In this document: in pieces, positions 45,802 through 56,412 of the stretch | How positions within the stretch are numbered: the first letter of the stretch is position 1 | Layout of the letters: each line of letters opens with the position of its first letter | Origin: Phytobacter ursingii | GTDB lineage: Bacteria > Pseudomonadota > Gammaproteobacteria > Enterobacterales > Enterobacteriaceae | Direction: 5' to 3' | Length of the DNA: 64,000 nucleotides | NCBI GenBank assembly: GCA_901456055.1 | Contig: CABDWT010000002.1 | Coordinates: 496,001 to 560,000, forward strand | Position numbers and translations under genes: made by a program | The notes under the pieces: generated by a model | The model's database searches: none | What the model was told of the DNA's origin: nothing | What the model saw: the letters and a program-made list of their open reading frames with translations, nothing else

Positions 45802-47321
45802 CAGCGTTTAACCTGGCGGATCACGTCGATTACCGAACCATCGCGATAGCGCACCACCGCCACGACCCGATCGGTAAAAGCGATAGGTTCCGGTTTACCC
45901 GTCAACTGCTCCGCGCGCTGCTGGAGTTGTTCGATTTTCATCAGCGCTACGCCAGCCAGCTTCAGATTATCAATCAGATCCTGACGTGCCGGGTTCACTG
46001 CGATGCCGTGATCGGTCACGAGCACATCAACGCTGGCGCCGGGGGTGACGGTGGTGAGCACCTTCTCCACCACGCAAGGAATGCGCCCGCGTACCAGCGG
46101 CACGGTAATAATGGTGAGATCTGCCCCTGCCGCCGTGTCGCTATGGCCGCCGGACGCGCCGCGCAGCACACCGTTCGAGCCGGTCATCACGTTCACGTTG
46201 TAATTCACATCAATTTCCAGCGCGCTGAGCATCACCACGTTCAGACGTTCGCACGCCGCACCCTTAGAGCCTGGATTGGCGTACTGGTTGGTCGAAATCT
46301 CAATGTGGTTAGGGTTTTGCGCCAGAGAACGCGCGGCGTCGCCGTCAAAGGATTGGGTATCGAGCAGTGCTTTGATCAGCCCTTTTTCATGCAGATCCAC
46401 CATCGTGCCGGTGATCCCACCGAGCCCGAAGCTGGCGGTAATATTGTGGCGCCGCATTTTATCTTCGAGGAAGCGCGTGACCGCCAGCGACGCGCCGCCG
46501 GTACCGGTCTGCATGGAAAAACCGTCTTTGAAATAGCCCGAATGTTCAATCACCTGCGCCGCCTGACGTGCAATCAGCAGCTCGCGCGGGTTGCTGGACA
46601 AGCGAATCGCTCCCGCCGTGATCTTCGCCGGATCACCCACTTCATCGACCTGAACAATATAATCCACCTGATCCTGCGCAATGCTCGCCGGATAATTTGG
46701 GTACGCCACCCACGCTTCCGTCAGCAGCACCACGCATTTGGCGTGTTCGGCATCAACCTGCGCATAGCCTAACGAGCCGCAACGCGATTTACCGCTAAAA
46801 CCATTAGCATTACCGAACTCATCGCAGCACGGTACGCCGAGGAAGGCGACATCGATATTCAGCTCACCGCTCTGAATAAGCTTCACCCGCCCGCCGTGAG
46901 AGTGGATTTGCACCGGATTCTCCATCAACCCGGCGGAGATCTCTTCGCCTAACTGGCCGCGCAACCCGGAAGTGTAGATCTGGCGGATCACGCCCTTTTT
47001 AATATGTTCGATAAGCGGCCAGTGCGCGTCAATCAGCGAGCTGGAGGCCAACGTTAAATCGCGAAAGCCCATTTCCGCCAACTTCGCCATCACCATATTG
47101 ACGACCTTATCGCCGCCGCGGAAAGCGTGGTGAAAGGAAACGGTCATCCCGTTTTTCAATCCTGAGCGGCGTATCGCCTCCTCCAGCGAATCGCAGACTT
47201 TACGCTGACGTTTCTCCGTTTCGCAGATCAGCCATGGGCTATTGGTGGTGACTCCGGCGTAGGGCTGCAATCCTTCCGGAACGGCATAGTGCTGATTCAG
47301 CATGTTTACGGTCTCTTTCAT
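45801..47321 (-). CDS. citF: Citrate lyase alpha subunit CitF (citrate:acetyl-ACP transferase)
   Basis: Exchanges the acetyl group on the acyl-carrier subunit CitD for citrate, releasing acetate. It has 506 residues from MKETVNM, preceded by GGAGGG at good spacing; a GTG six codons upstream is less likely. Family regions include VSFHHAFRGGDKV, the glycine-rich QTGTGGASLAVTRFL and FGLGGITGTMVDLH, and near the C-terminus TVTPGASVDVLVTDHGIAVNP. It forms the citrate lyase complex with CitE and CitD. Confidence 0.97.
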   Translation of the reverse strand: MKETVNMLNQHYAVPEGLQPYAGVTTNSPWLICETEKRQRKVCDSLEEAIRRSGLKNGMTVSFHHAFRGGDKVVNMVMAKLAEMGFRDLTLASSSLIDAHWPLIEHIKKGVIRQIYTSGLRGQLGEEISAGLMENPVQIHSHGGRVKLIQSGELNIDVAFLGVPCCDEFGNANGFSGKSRCGSLGYAQVDAEHAKCVVLLTEAWVAYPNYPASIAQDQVDYIVQVDEVGDPAKITAGAIRLSSNPRELLIARQAAQVIEHSGYFKDGFSMQTGTGGASLAVTRFLEDKMRRHNITASFGLGGITGTMVDLHEKGLIKALLDTQSFDGDAARSLAQNPNHIEISTNQYANPGSKGAACERLNVVMLSALEIDVNYNVNVMTGSNGVLRGASGGHSDTAAGADLTIITVPLVRGRIPCVVEKVLTTVTPGASVDVLVTDHGIAVNPARQDLIDNLKLAGVALMKIEQLQQRAEQLTGKPEPIAFTDRVVAVVRYRDGSVIDVIRQVKR

Positions 47322-47331
47322 GGTTCCCTCC

Positions 47332-48201
47332 TTAATCACGAATGCCGGAAGCCGACAGCGCCACCACTTTACGCGCGTGGTGGATAATCGGGCCGTCGAT
47401 CATTTTGCCGTTCAACGACACCACGCCAAGACCGCGGGATTCCGCTTCTTCAGCCGCGGCAATCACTTCCTGCGCATGTTCCACCTCTTTTAACGTCGGC
47501 GAATAGGCCTGATGCAGCAACTCAATCTGGCGCGGATTCACCAGCGATTTACCGTTAAACCCGAGTCCCTTAGCCAACTGAACCTCTTTGAGGAACCCTT
47601 CTTCATTGTTGATATCTGACCAGACCACGTCGTAGGCCGCGATGCCGCCTACGCGGGCGGCGTGCAGTACGGCGCAGCGGGCATAAAACAGCTCCGTTCC
47701 GTCACCGCGACAGGTGCCCATATCCATCACATAATCAAATGCCGCCAATGCAATCGCGACCATGCGCGGGCTGGAGGTGGCGATCTCAACGGCATTCACA
47801 ACACCCAGAGCCGATTCAATCGCCGCCATCAGTTTTGTGCTGCCCACTTCACGCCCGCATTCGCGCTCAATACGCTCAACGTGGGCTTCAAGTTCGTAAA
47901 CGTCTTCTTTACGGTCGGTTTTCGGCAGACGGACAATATCAACGCCTGCACGGACCACGGCGTCCAGGTCGGCCAGACCAAATGGGGTATTCAGGGGGTT
48001 AATACGCACCACTTTCTCAACGTCGCGGTAGAAAGGATGCTGTAGCGCATGGTGAACCAGCAGTCGGGCGGTGTCCTTTTCGCGCAGCGAAACGGCGTCT
48101 TCAAGATCAAACATCACCGCGTCAGCACCGTAGACAAATGAAGTACTCAGCATGGCGGCATTCGCGCCGGGGATAAACAGCATACTGCGACGAGGTTTCA
48201 T
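47332..48201 (-). CDS. citE: Citrate lyase beta subunit CitE (citryl-ACP lyase)
   Basis: Cleaves citryl-ACP to oxaloacetate and acetyl-ACP. It has 289 residues from MKPRRSMLF, the Klebsiella-type start; its ATG overlaps the citD stop (ATGA), which supports this choice over a start four codons upstream. HpcH/HpaI-type aldolase features are [44 protein letters not shown] and [12 protein letters not shown], which carry the magnesium and substrate residues. Confidence 0.97.
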   Translation of the reverse strand: MKPRRSMLFIPGANAAMLSTSFVYGADAVMFDLEDAVSLREKDTARLLVHHALQHPFYRDVEKVVRINPLNTPFGLADLDAVVRAGVDIVRLPKTDRKEDVYELEAHVERIERECGREVGSTKLMAAIESALGVVNAVEIATSSPRMVAIALAAFDYVMDMGTCRGDGTELFYARCAVLHAARVGGIAAYDVVWSDINNEEGFLKEVQLAKGLGFNGKSLVNPRQIELLHQAYSPTLKEVEHAQEVIAAAEEAESRGLGVVSLNGKMIDGPIIHHARKVVALSASGIRD

Positions 48202-48491
48202 AGTGCGCTCCATTGAATTTCGGTCTGCTCAGCCGCACGCAGCGCAGCCGCCTGTACTCTTGCCCGCAAAACGCACTCCAAAGCGCCTTTGTCGTCGACG
48301 CTGACCTGCGCGCGTTCAACCCCCAGCTTCCCCAGCGTTTCCCGAACCACGGTTTCAATTGCTGCGCCAAACTGCTGCTTCACGAGGCTCTCCAGTTCCA
48401 GTCGGATCCCCGGCTCGGAGGAAGGGCCAATCCTTACCATCACATCGCTGGATTCCAGCGTGCCGGCCATGGCATCCTTAATGATTTCCAT
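48198..48491 (-). CDS. citD: Citrate lyase acyl carrier protein CitD (gamma subunit)
   Basis: A 97-residue acyl carrier subunit that bears the phosphoribosyl-dephospho-CoA arm on a serine. The site is Ser14 in AGTLESSD. The rest of the sequence ([13 protein letters not shown], then the C-terminal helix-strand region) fits the family, and the length equals Klebsiella CitD. It lies 29 bp downstream of citC and overlaps citE by 4 bp. Confidence 0.96.
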   Translation of the reverse strand: MEIIKDAMAGTLESSDVMVRIGPSSEPGIRLELESLVKQQFGAAIETVVRETLGKLGVERAQVSVDDKGALECVLRARVQAAALRAAEQTEIQWSAL

Positions 48492-48520
48492 AGGTTATAT
48501 TCCTTGTTAACGGTATTACG

Positions 48521-49552
48521 TCATACGGTTTCAGGCTGTTCAGCGGCAAGGCGCTGTAAAAAGGCCAGTGTTCCTTCAGGCACCAGCGAACGCATCGTTC
48601 TCCAGTCGCGTTCGGCATAGAGTTTTCTGACGCGCGAGGCGGAAACGGGCGCGCCCCCTTTCACCATACGCGCCAGCTCAACCACATTGATTTCCGGGCC
48701 GCGACCGTGCGGGTCGCCCAGAATGTCGTGCATCCGCTGGTTGTAGGCGCGCGTCAAAGGGCAAAATGGTTCATCGCCGACAAAGCGATGGGTAATGCCG
48801 AGCGCGGGCGCCAGATGTTCGCGAAACAGCTGAAGATCGATCTGGCTGTGGCAATCGTACACCGCCCCCTTTTCTTTAAGGAAGTAGCCGGGGAAGGTCG
48901 CTCGCGAAATAAGATAGGCAGATCCAGGATGCAACGTGAGGTTCTCTATGCCGACAACCCCCTGTTCGATCAGCGCCCAGCGGTCGGTGTAGCGAAACTG
49001 CGATGCGTCTTCTTTCACCACAAACAGATGCAGCCAGTCGCACTTCGCCGCCGCTTGTTCAATCAGGTAGCGGTGGCCCAGGGTAAACGGGTTGGCGTTC
49101 ATCACGATGGCACCAATCGTCTTCCCTGGCTGACGGTACATCGCCAGTTGGCGACAAAAGCGGGCCAGTCGCTCACTGCTGTTTTCCATCAATACTGCCA
49201 GCGTGCCCGCCTGCGCGATGGGCCAGAAACCCGCGCCGGAAAACAGCACGCTATTTTCCGGTTTGGTAAACAGAAACAGCTCGCTGCGGTTGAGTTCATA
49301 GGCCAGCGTGAGCAGTTCGGTCAGCAGCTTCAGGCTCAACCCCTCCCCCTGTAAGGTGGGGGAGACAGCGATACATTTGAGTACGTTGCCGGCAATAGCG
49401 CCGCAGCCCACAATGTCGTTTTGCCACTCAGCGCAAACCACTACTTCACAATCGGCTTCCAGAGAGAGCCCGGCCTGTTTCAGAAAGCTCGCCACCCGCT
49501 GGCGGCACTTTTCATCCTTGTGCGGATAAATACGCTTAAACGTTAGATTCAT
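48521..49552 (-). CDS. citC: [Citrate [pro-3S]-lyase] ligase CitC
   Basis: Acetylates the thiol arm of CitD with ATP and acetate to activate citrate lyase. It has 343 residues. An N-terminal GNAT-like domain (about 1-120, with VSPTLQGEGLSLKLL) is followed by a nucleotidyltransferase domain containing NPFTLGHRYLIEQA and a C-terminal ISSxR-like turn (SASRVRKLY). It is the first gene of citCDEFXG and divergent from citS across a 251-bp AT-rich gap. Confidence 0.96.
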   Translation of the reverse strand: MNLTFKRIYPHKDEKCRQRVASFLKQAGLSLEADCEVVVCAEWQNDIVGCGAIAGNVLKCIAVSPTLQGEGLSLKLLTELLTLAYELNRSELFLFTKPENSVLFSGAGFWPIAQAGTLAVLMENSSERLARFCRQLAMYRQPGKTIGAIVMNANPFTLGHRYLIEQAAAKCDWLHLFVVKEDASQFRYTDRWALIEQGVVGIENLTLHPGSAYLISRATFPGYFLKEKGAVYDCHSQIDLQLFREHLAPALGITHRFVGDEPFCPLTRAYNQRMHDILGDPHGRGPEINVVELARMVKGGAPVSASRVRKLYAERDWRTMRSLVPEGTLAFLQRLAAEQPETV

Positions 49553-49721
49553 TATTCTGCGTCCGTAAGCAAATAACGCCGCATATTTCGCCAGCGTTTA
49601 TACTATTCGTCTGGAATAGAAATCACATTTCCCATCTTAGTTTTATTACCTTTATGATTTTTATGTTCTTAATTAAAGAGGAAAATAAAAACAATTAAAT
49701 TAATAAAAAACACCACCATTC

Positions 49722-49737
49722 AGTGAAGATAATCACA
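49722..49737. promoter_or_regulatory. Candidate CRP site in citC-citS gap
   Basis: AGTGA-AGATAA-TCACA is a good CRP match (nine of ten half-site bases), centred about 75 bp upstream of citS. A weaker candidate (TGGAA-N6-TCACA) lies at 49612-49627. The gap should also hold CitB sites by analogy with Klebsiella, but I cannot define them by eye. Confidence 0.6.
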
Positions 49738-49803
49738 TCTCATTGTGAATTGAATTTATTAATATGCGCGGCGTTACCTTTCACGATAAACAGGATGATG
49801 TTT

Positions 49804-51144
49804 ATGACCAATATGACCCAAACTCCCGCCGTGGAGAAAAAGGGCGCGCGTGATTTACTGGGATTTAAAATCTTCGGGATGTCGCTGCCGCTTTATGCGT
49901 TCGCGTTAGTTACGCTACTACTCTCGCATTTTTATAATGCACTGCCCGACGATTTAGTGGGTGGTTTTGCCATTATGTTTATAATTGGCGCCATTTTTGG
50001 TGAAATAGGTAAACGCCTGCCGATATTTAATAAATATATTGGTGGTGCGCCGGTAATGATATTTCTGGTCGCAGCCTACTTTGTCTATGCAGGCATTTTT
50101 ACGCAGAAAGAAATTGATGCGATTAGCAACGTAATGGATAAGAGTAACTTCCTTAACCTGTTTATTGCGGTGCTGATTACCGGCGCAATCCTTTCGGTCA
50201 ACCGGAAGCTGCTGCTGAAATCGCTGCTCGGCTATATTCCAACCATTCTGACCGGGATCGCCGGAGCCGCCATTTTCGGCATCGCCATTGGCCTGTGCTT
50301 TGGTATCCCGGTCGACCGCATCATGATGCTGTACGTGCTGCCGATCATGGGCGGCGGTAATGGCGCCGGCGCCGTCCCGCTGTCGGAGATTTACCACTCG
50401 GTAACAGGCCGTTCTCGCGAAGAGTACTACTCTACCGCCATCGCCATCCTGACTATCGCTAATATCTTTGCCATTATCTTAGCCGCCGTACTCGACATCA
50501 TCGGTAAAAAATACACCTGGCTTAGCGGTGAGGGTGAACTGGTACGCAAAGCCTCCTTCAGAACGGAAGACGATGAAAAGGCAGGTCAGATTACCCACCG
50601 CGAGACAGCTATCGGCATGGTGTTATCTACCACCTGCTTCCTGCTGGCCTACGTTGTCGCCAAAAAGATCCTGCCAAGCATTGGCGGCGTCTCTATCCAC
50701 TACTTCGCCTGGATGGTGCTGATCGTTGCCGCATTGAACGCCTCCGGCCTGTGCTCTCCTGAGATTAAAGCCGGCGCTAAACGCCTTTCAGACTTCTTCT
50801 CCAAACAGCTGCTGTGGGTACTGATGGTCGGCGTGGGCGTCTGCTATACCGACCTGCAGGAAATCATTGACGCGCTGACGTTTGCCAACGTCGTGATTGC
50901 AGCAATTATCGTGGTGGGCGCCGTTGTCGGCGCGGCAGTCGGCGGCTGGCTGATTGGCTTCTTCCCGATTGAGTCCGCTATTACCGCGGGCCTGTGTATG
51001 GCGAACCGCGGCGGTTCCGGCGACCTGGAAGTTCTTTCTGCCTGTAACCGTATGAATCTTATCTCCTATGCACAAATCTCCTCCCGTCTGGGCGGCGGTA
51101 TTGTGCTGGTCATTGCCAGCATCGTGTTCAGCATGATGGTGTAA
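49804..51144 (+). CDS. citS: Sodium-dependent citrate symporter CitS
   Basis: Inner membrane Na+/citrate symporter of the 2HCT family that feeds citrate to the lyase. It has 446 residues from MTNMTQ, matching Klebsiella CitS nearly residue for residue in length and sequence; the 27 upstream codons are rejected. The paired reentrant-loop GGxG motifs are visible as MGGGNGAGAVPL and ANRGGSGDLEV. AGGATG precedes the ATG. It is the first gene of citS-oadGAB-citAB. Confidence 0.97.
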   Translation: MTNMTQTPAVEKKGARDLLGFKIFGMSLPLYAFALVTLLLSHFYNALPDDLVGGFAIMFIIGAIFGEIGKRLPIFNKYIGGAPVMIFLVAAYFVYAGIFTQKEIDAISNVMDKSNFLNLFIAVLITGAILSVNRKLLLKSLLGYIPTILTGIAGAAIFGIAIGLCFGIPVDRIMMLYVLPIMGGGNGAGAVPLSEIYHSVTGRSREEYYSTAIAILTIANIFAIILAAVLDIIGKKYTWLSGEGELVRKASFRTEDDEKAGQITHRETAIGMVLSTTCFLLAYVVAKKILPSIGGVSIHYFAWMVLIVAALNASGLCSPEIKAGAKRLSDFFSKQLLWVLMVGVGVCYTDLQEIIDALTFANVVIAAIIVVGAVVGAAVGGWLIGFFPIESAITAGLCMANRGGSGDLEVLSACNRMNLISYAQISSRLGGGIVLVIASIVFSMMV

Positions 51145-51149
51145 TTAAT

Positions 51150-51165
51150 ACGCACGGCGGTGCGT
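51150..51165 (+). other. Hairpin after citS
   Basis: ACGCAC - GGCG - GTGCGT, a 6-bp stem five bases after the citS stop, opens a 161-bp gap to oadG. No U-tract follows. The rest of the gap shows a weaker TGTAGAG/CTCTACA pairing and no gene. Confidence 0.4.
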
Positions 51166-51305
51166 GCGGCTGCAAATATTTCGGGGAAATGTAGAGACTG
51201 ACGCCAGGGGAGGCCGAGGGGAAATCCACTCTACAGCTCCTTAGCCGGATCCCCCGGACATTTGTGAACGCCGCATCGCCGTGCACCTCTTGTGGATAAT
51301 CATTT

Positions 51306-51545
51306 ATGAATGATGCTGTACTACTGGGTGAAGGCTTTACCCTAATGCTTATGGGAATGGGGTTCGTCCTGACATTTCTGTTCCTGCTTATTTTCGCGAT
51401 CCGCATGATGTCCACCGCGATCGGCCACTTTTTCCCGGAACCTGTAACCCCACCGACACCCGTTGCCGTAGCTGCCGTGGACGACTTCACCCGCTTAAAG
51501 CCGGTGATTATTGCCGCCATTCATCATCATCGCTTTAACGCTTAA
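51306..51545 (+). CDS. oadG: Oxaloacetate decarboxylase gamma subunit OadG
   Basis: A 79-residue subunit with a single N-terminal membrane helix (about 9-34, [22 protein letters not shown]) and a proline-rich linker ([11 protein letters not shown]). It ends in the histidine-rich tail AAIHHHRF, which in this family binds zinc and helps assemble OadA with OadB. oadA follows 14 bp later. Confidence 0.95.
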   Translation: MNDAVLLGEGFTLMLMGMGFVLTFLFLLIFAIRMMSTAIGHFFPEPVTPPTPVAVAAVDDFTRLKPVIIAAIHHHRFNA

Positions 51546-51559
51546 TTTTGGAGAGATCC

Positions 51560-53335
51560 ATGACTCTTGCTATTACTGATGTCGTCCTGCGCGACGCCCA
51601 CCAGTCCCTGTTTGCCACCCGCCTGCGACTTGATGACATGCTGCCGATTTGCGCCGCGCTCGACGACGTTGGCTACGGGTCGCTGGAATGCTGGGGCGGC
51701 GCCACCTTTGATGCCTGCATCCGCTTTCTCGGTGAAGACCCGTGGGTGCGCCTGCGCGAGCTGAAAAAAGCGATGCCAAAAACCCCATTGCAGATGCTGC
51801 TGCGTGGGCAGAACCTGCTAGGCTACCGTCACTATGCCGACGATGTGGTCGAACGCTTTGTTGAGCGCGCAGTGAAAAACGGCATGGACGTCTTCCGCGT
51901 CTTCGACGCCATGAATGACCCGCGCAATATGAAAGCGGCGCTTCAGGCCGTACGCAGCCACGGCGCGCATGCTCAGGGCACCCTCTCTTACACCACCAGC
52001 CCGGTACACACCTTGCAGACCTGGCTGGACTTAACCGAACAGCTGCTGGAAACCGGTGTGGACTCCATCGCCATCAAAGATATGTCCGGCATTCTGACTC
52101 CGATGGCCGCCTGGGAGTTGGTCAGCGAAATCAAAAAACGCTACGACGTACGCCTGCACCTGCACTGCCACGCCACCACCGGGATGGCGGAGATGGCACT
52201 ATTAAAAGCGATTGAAGCAGGCGTCGACGGCGTGGATACCGCTATCTCCTCAATGAGCGCCACCTACGGCCACCCGGCCACCGAAGCGCTGGTGGCGACA
52301 CTTGCCGGTACCGCCTATGACACCGGACTGGATATCAACAAGCTGGAAAATATCGCCGCCTGTTTCCGCGAAGTGCGCAAAAAGTACCACGCCTTTGAAG
52401 GCCAGTTGAAAGGTTATGACAGCCGCATTCTGGTGGCGCAGGTACCGGGCGGGATGCTCACCAACCTGGAGAGCCAGCTAAAGCAGCAGAACGCTGCTCA
52501 CCGTCTTGACGAGGTGCTGGCGGAGATCCCCCGCGTGCGCGAAGACCTCGGTTTTATCCCGCTGGTGACCCCGACCTCGCAAATTGTCGGCACCCAGGCC
52601 GTGCTCAATGTGTTAACCGGCGAGCGCTACAAAACCATCGCTAAAGAGACAGCTGGTATTCTGAAAGGCGAATACGGCCGTTCCCCGGCTCAGATCAACG
52701 CCGCACTGCAGGCGAAAGTCCTCGACGGCGCACAGGCCATCACCTGCCGTCCGGCGGACCTGCTGAGGCCAGAACTGGCGGCGCTTGAAGCCGACGTGAA
52801 GCGCCAGGCGCAGGAGAAGGGTATTACACTTGCGCAGAACGCCATTGACGACGTGCTGACCGTGGCGCTGTTCCCGCAAATCGGCCTGAAGTTCCTCGAA
52901 AACCGCAATAACCCGGCGGCGTTTGAGCCGGTGCCACAGGCGGAAACCGCACCGCCTGCTGCCGCTCCGGCAAAAGCCGCAGCCTCCGGTATCTACACCG
53001 TGGAAGTTGAAGGTAAGGCCTTTGTGGTCAAAGTCAGCGACGGTGGCGATATCAGCCAGCTCACTGCGGCCACCCCGTCTTCCGCACCGGTTCAGGCCGC
53101 AGCCGCCGCACCGGCTGGCGCCGGGACACCGGTGACCGCGCCGCTGGCAGGCAACATCTGGAAAGTGGTGGCGAGCGAAGGCCAGACAGTGGCGGAAGGC
53201 GACGTGCTGCTGATTCTGGAAGCCATGAAGATGGAGACCGAAATTCGCGCCGCACAGGCCGGGACGGTACGCGGTATTTCGGTGAAAGCCGGGGATGCGG
53301 TGGCGGTCGGCGACACCCTGATGCAGCTTGCGTAA
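51560..53335 (+). CDS. oadA: Oxaloacetate decarboxylase alpha subunit OadA (biotinylated)
   Basis: Transfers the carboxyl group of oxaloacetate to biotin, giving pyruvate, for sodium-pumping decarboxylation by OadB. It has 591 residues from MTLAITDV (GGAGAG upstream). The N-terminal carboxyltransferase TIM barrel has [13 protein letters not shown] and [13 protein letters not shown] (metal-binding). A Pro/Ala-rich linker (about 455-520) leads to the biotinyl domain with EAMKMET, and the biotinylated lysine is Lys557. Some GC-rich strand shadows in this gene are not genes. Confidence 0.97.
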   Translation: MTLAITDVVLRDAHQSLFATRLRLDDMLPICAALDDVGYGSLECWGGATFDACIRFLGEDPWVRLRELKKAMPKTPLQMLLRGQNLLGYRHYADDVVERFVERAVKNGMDVFRVFDAMNDPRNMKAALQAVRSHGAHAQGTLSYTTSPVHTLQTWLDLTEQLLETGVDSIAIKDMSGILTPMAAWELVSEIKKRYDVRLHLHCHATTGMAEMALLKAIEAGVDGVDTAISSMSATYGHPATEALVATLAGTAYDTGLDINKLENIAACFREVRKKYHAFEGQLKGYDSRILVAQVPGGMLTNLESQLKQQNAAHRLDEVLAEIPRVREDLGFIPLVTPTSQIVGTQAVLNVLTGERYKTIAKETAGILKGEYGRSPAQINAALQAKVLDGAQAITCRPADLLRPELAALEADVKRQAQEKGITLAQNAIDDVLTVALFPQIGLKFLENRNNPAAFEPVPQAETAPPAAAPAKAAASGIYTVEVEGKAFVVKVSDGGDISQLTAATPSSAPVQAAAAAPAGAGTPVTAPLAGNIWKVVASEGQTVAEGDVLLILEAMKMETEIRAAQAGTVRGISVKAGDAVAVGDTLMQLA

Positions 53336-53347
53336 CGGAGAGCACGA

Positions 53348-54649
53348 ATGGAAAGTCTGAACGCCCTGTTTCAGGGGATGGGGCTGGTACACCTCGGCGC
53401 AGGCCAGGCCATCATGCTGCTGATCAGCCTGCTGCTGCTGTGGCTGGCGATTGCAAAGAAGTTTGAGCCGCTGCTGCTGCTGCCGATTGGCTTCGGTGGC
53501 CTGCTCTCCAACATCCCGGAAGCGGGTATTGCGCTGAGCGCGCTGGAAAGCCTGCTTGCGCATCATGACGCAGGACAACTGGCGGTGATTGCCGCAAAGC
53601 TCAACTGCACAGCGGATGTTCATGCCATCAAAGAGGCGCTGGCACTGGCGTTACCATCGGTACAGAGCCAGATGGAAAACCTGGCAGTAGATATGGGCTA
53701 CACCCCGGGTGTACTGGCACTGTTCTATAACGTGGCAATTGGCTCCGGCGTCGCGCCGCTGATCATCTTTATGGGCGTTGGCGCGATGACCGACTTCGGC
53801 CCGCTGCTGGCCAACCCGCGCACCTTGCTGCTCGGCGCAGCGGCGCAGTTTGGTATCTTCGCGACCGTGCTGGGGGCCCTGACGCTGAACTACTTCGGCC
53901 TGATTGCCTTCACCCTGCCGCAGGCGGCGGCGATAGGCATCATCGGCGGCGCCGACGGCCCAACGGCGATTTATCTGTCCGGCAAGCTGGCGCCGGAGTT
54001 ACTGGGGGCGATTGCGGTAGCAGCCTATTCCTATATGGCGCTGGTGCCGCTGATTCAGCCGCCAATTATGAAGCTGCTCACCACCGAGAAGGAGCGGAAA
54101 ATCCGTATGGTGCAGCTGCGTACGGTCAGCAAACGGGAGAAAATCCTCTTCCCGGTGATGCTGTTGCTGCTGGTGGCGTTGCTGCTACCGGATGCGGCCC
54201 CCCTGTTGGGGATGTTCTGCTTTGGCAACCTGATGCGCGAAAGCGGTGTGGTGGAGCGTCTCTCTGACACGGTGCAGAACGGGCTGATTAATATTGTGAC
54301 GATATTCCTCGGGCTGTCGGTGGGGGCAAAGCTGGTGGCGGACAAGTTCCTGCAGCCGCAGACGCTGGGCATTTTGTTGCTGGGGGTAATTGCCTTTGGC
54401 ATCGGAACCGCCGCCGGGGTGCTGATGGCGAAGCTGATGAACATATTAAGCAAAAATAAAATCAACCCGCTGATTGGCTCTGCGGGTGTCTCGGCAGTGC
54501 CGATGGCGGCACGCGTTTCCAACAAGGTCGGTCTGGAGTCAGATGCGCAGAATTTCCTGCTGATGCATGCCATGGGGCCGAACGTAGCTGGGGTGATTGG
54601 CTCTGCTATTGCTGCTGGCGTGATGCTGAAATACGTGCTGGCGATGTAA
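53348..54649 (+). CDS. oadB: Oxaloacetate decarboxylase beta subunit OadB
   Basis: Integral membrane carboxybiotin decarboxylase that exports Na+ as it releases CO2. It has 433 residues, as in Klebsiella. Conserved segments are [10 protein letters not shown], the region with [39 protein letters not shown] (split here; holds the essential aspartate) and [18 protein letters not shown]. The start follows a CGGAGAG site, 12 bp after oadA. Confidence 0.97.
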   Translation: MESLNALFQGMGLVHLGAGQAIMLLISLLLLWLAIAKKFEPLLLLPIGFGGLLSNIPEAGIALSALESLLAHHDAGQLAVIAAKLNCTADVHAIKEALALALPSVQSQMENLAVDMGYTPGVLALFYNVAIGSGVAPLIIFMGVGAMTDFGPLLANPRTLLLGAAAQFGIFATVLGALTLNYFGLIAFTLPQAAAIGIIGGADGPTAIYLSGKLAPELLGAIAVAAYSYMALVPLIQPPIMKLLTTEKERKIRMVQLRTVSKREKILFPVMLLLLVALLLPDAAPLLGMFCFGNLMRESGVVERLSDTVQNGLINIVTIFLGLSVGAKLVADKFLQPQTLGILLLGVIAFGIGTAAGVLMAKLMNILSKNKINPLIGSAGVSAVPMAARVSNKVGLESDAQNFLLMHAMGPNVAGVIGSAIAAGVMLKYVLAM

Positions 54650-54654
54650 TTTGC

Positions 54655-54681
54655 AATGGGATACGCGGAGCGTATCCCATT
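54655..54681 (+). terminator. Hairpin between oadB and citA
   Basis: AATGGGATACGC - GGA - GCGTATCCCATT is a perfect 12-bp stem starting 5 bases after the oadB stop, followed by ACTTTCGC. The U-tract is imperfect, so partial termination that lowers citAB expression is more likely than a complete stop. Confidence 0.65.
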
Positions 54682-54714
54682 ACTTTCGCAATATATTCTG
54701 AAAAAAAAATAAGT

Positions 54715-56412
54715 ATGAACTGGCTCAGGAACGGATCTTGCCGAATGTCGGAAAATCTCTTATTTAAATCTATATGCATCCTTATGTGTGTCCGAAAAAT
54801 AGGCCTCTGGTTTTCCCGACGTTCGTTCCAGAATCGGATCTTCCTGCTGATTTTATTTACGTCAACTGTCGTGATGCTGGCCATGTCCTGGTATCTCACG
54901 AATATCACCAAAGACCGATTGCATTATCAGGTTGGTCAGCGTGCGCTCATTCAGGCAATGCAGATCTCGGCGATGCCTGAACTGGTTGAAGCGGTGCAGG
55001 ACAACGATCTTGCGCGCATCAAGGCGTTAATCGATCCGATGAGATCGTTCTCCGATGCCACTTACATCACAGTTGGGGACGAAAAAGGCCGGCGTTTGTA
55101 CCACGTCAATCCCGATGAGATTGGTAAATACATGGAGGGGGGAGACAGCGATGAAGCGCTGTTTAATGCGAAAAGCTACGTCTCCGTTCGCGAAGGCTCT
55201 TTAGGGTCATCTCTGCGCGGCAAGTCGCCTGTTCAGGATCAAACCGGCAGAGTCATTGGCATCGTCTCTGTCGGCTATACCCTCGAACAACTTGAGAACT
55301 GGCTCAGTCTTCAGATTGGCTCGCTTATGTTTCCCATGGTGGTTTTATTACTTCTTCTCCTCTACTGCGCACGGCGGTTTTCTCTGCATATCAAAAAACA
55401 AATGCTGGACATGGAACCACAACAACTTTCTCAATTGCTTATCCAACAAAGCGTCCTGTTCGAATCGGTGTTTGAGGGACTTATCGCCATCGATTCTTTT
55501 CAGAAAATTACCGCAATCAATCAAACGGCACGACGGATGCTCAGCCTCAGCCAACCGGAATCCGAACTGATAGGCGAGGCGATAAGCAGCGTTGTGGCGC
55601 CAGAGACCTTTTTCTATGACGCCCAGAATAAAAATAAAAAAGATGAGATTGTCACATTCAATGGAATAAAAGTGATCGCGAGCCGCATGGCCGTGATCCT
55701 CAATAACCAACCTCAAGGTTGGGTGATTAGCTTTCGCAGCAAAGATGATATTAATACTCTAAGTCTGCAATTAAGTCAGATTCAGCAATATGCCGATAAC
55801 CTACGCGCGGTACAACACGAACATCGTAATCTGATATCCACTATTGCCGGGCTGCTTTTCCTCAAGCGATACGACAACGCATTAGCCCTCATCCAACAGC
55901 AATCTGAAAGTCACCAGAAGGTGCTCGATTTTATCGCCCAGAATTTCAAGGATCATCATCTCGCCGGGCTGTTGATTGGCAAATACTATCGCGCAAAAGA
56001 GTTGGGATTAGAATTAGTGTTTGATCCCGCTTGCTATGTCGAGTCCCTCCCTTCATCACTGTCCCATAATGAATGGATCTCCATTGTGGGTAACTTACTG
56101 GATAACGCCTACAACGCAACCCTGCTCAATATTGCGGGTTCACACCAGATTGAATGCTTGATCAACAGCGAAGGGAGTGAAGTTATTATCGAGATTGCCG
56201 ATCAAGGCATCGGTATTGATGAGGATATCCGCCAGCATATTTTTGAACGCGGCGTGACCAGCCGTGACAGTGGAGATCACGGCATCGGTTTATGGCTGGT
56301 GCGCAGCTACGTCGAACAGGCTAACGGCAACATTATTATTGATAACAATAGCCCTTACGGCACTATTTTTACCCTTTACCTACCCTTTACCAGAGATGAA
56401 AATCATGGATAG
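54715..56412 (+). CDS. citA: Citrate sensor histidine kinase CitA
   Basis: Membrane sensor kinase of the CitA/DcuS family that detects extracytoplasmic citrate. It has 565 residues from the first ATG; Met codons at 54745 and 54784 are alternatives and none has a clear ribosome-binding site. Transmembrane helix 1 is near 42-62. A periplasmic PAS domain follows, with the second helix near 205-225, a cytoplasmic PAS domain, and the phosphoacceptor motif QHEHRN (His368 in this numbering). The ATPase has N box GNLLDNAYNA and G boxes DQGIGI and GDHGIGLWLV. It overlaps citB. Confidence 0.93.
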   Translation: MNWLRNGSCRMSENLLFKSICILMCVRKIGLWFSRRSFQNRIFLLILFTSTVVMLAMSWYLTNITKDRLHYQVGQRALIQAMQISAMPELVEAVQDNDLARIKALIDPMRSFSDATYITVGDEKGRRLYHVNPDEIGKYMEGGDSDEALFNAKSYVSVREGSLGSSLRGKSPVQDQTGRVIGIVSVGYTLEQLENWLSLQIGSLMFPMVVLLLLLLYCARRFSLHIKKQMLDMEPQQLSQLLIQQSVLFESVFEGLIAIDSFQKITAINQTARRMLSLSQPESELIGEAISSVVAPETFFYDAQNKNKKDEIVTFNGIKVIASRMAVILNNQPQGWVISFRSKDDINTLSLQLSQIQQYADNLRAVQHEHRNLISTIAGLLFLKRYDNALALIQQQSESHQKVLDFIAQNFKDHHLAGLLIGKYYRAKELGLELVFDPACYVESLPSSLSHNEWISIVGNLLDNAYNATLLNIAGSHQIECLINSEGSEVIIEIADQGIGIDEDIRQHIFERGVTSRDSGDHGIGLWLVRSYVEQANGNIIIDNNSPYGTIFTLYLPFTRDENHG

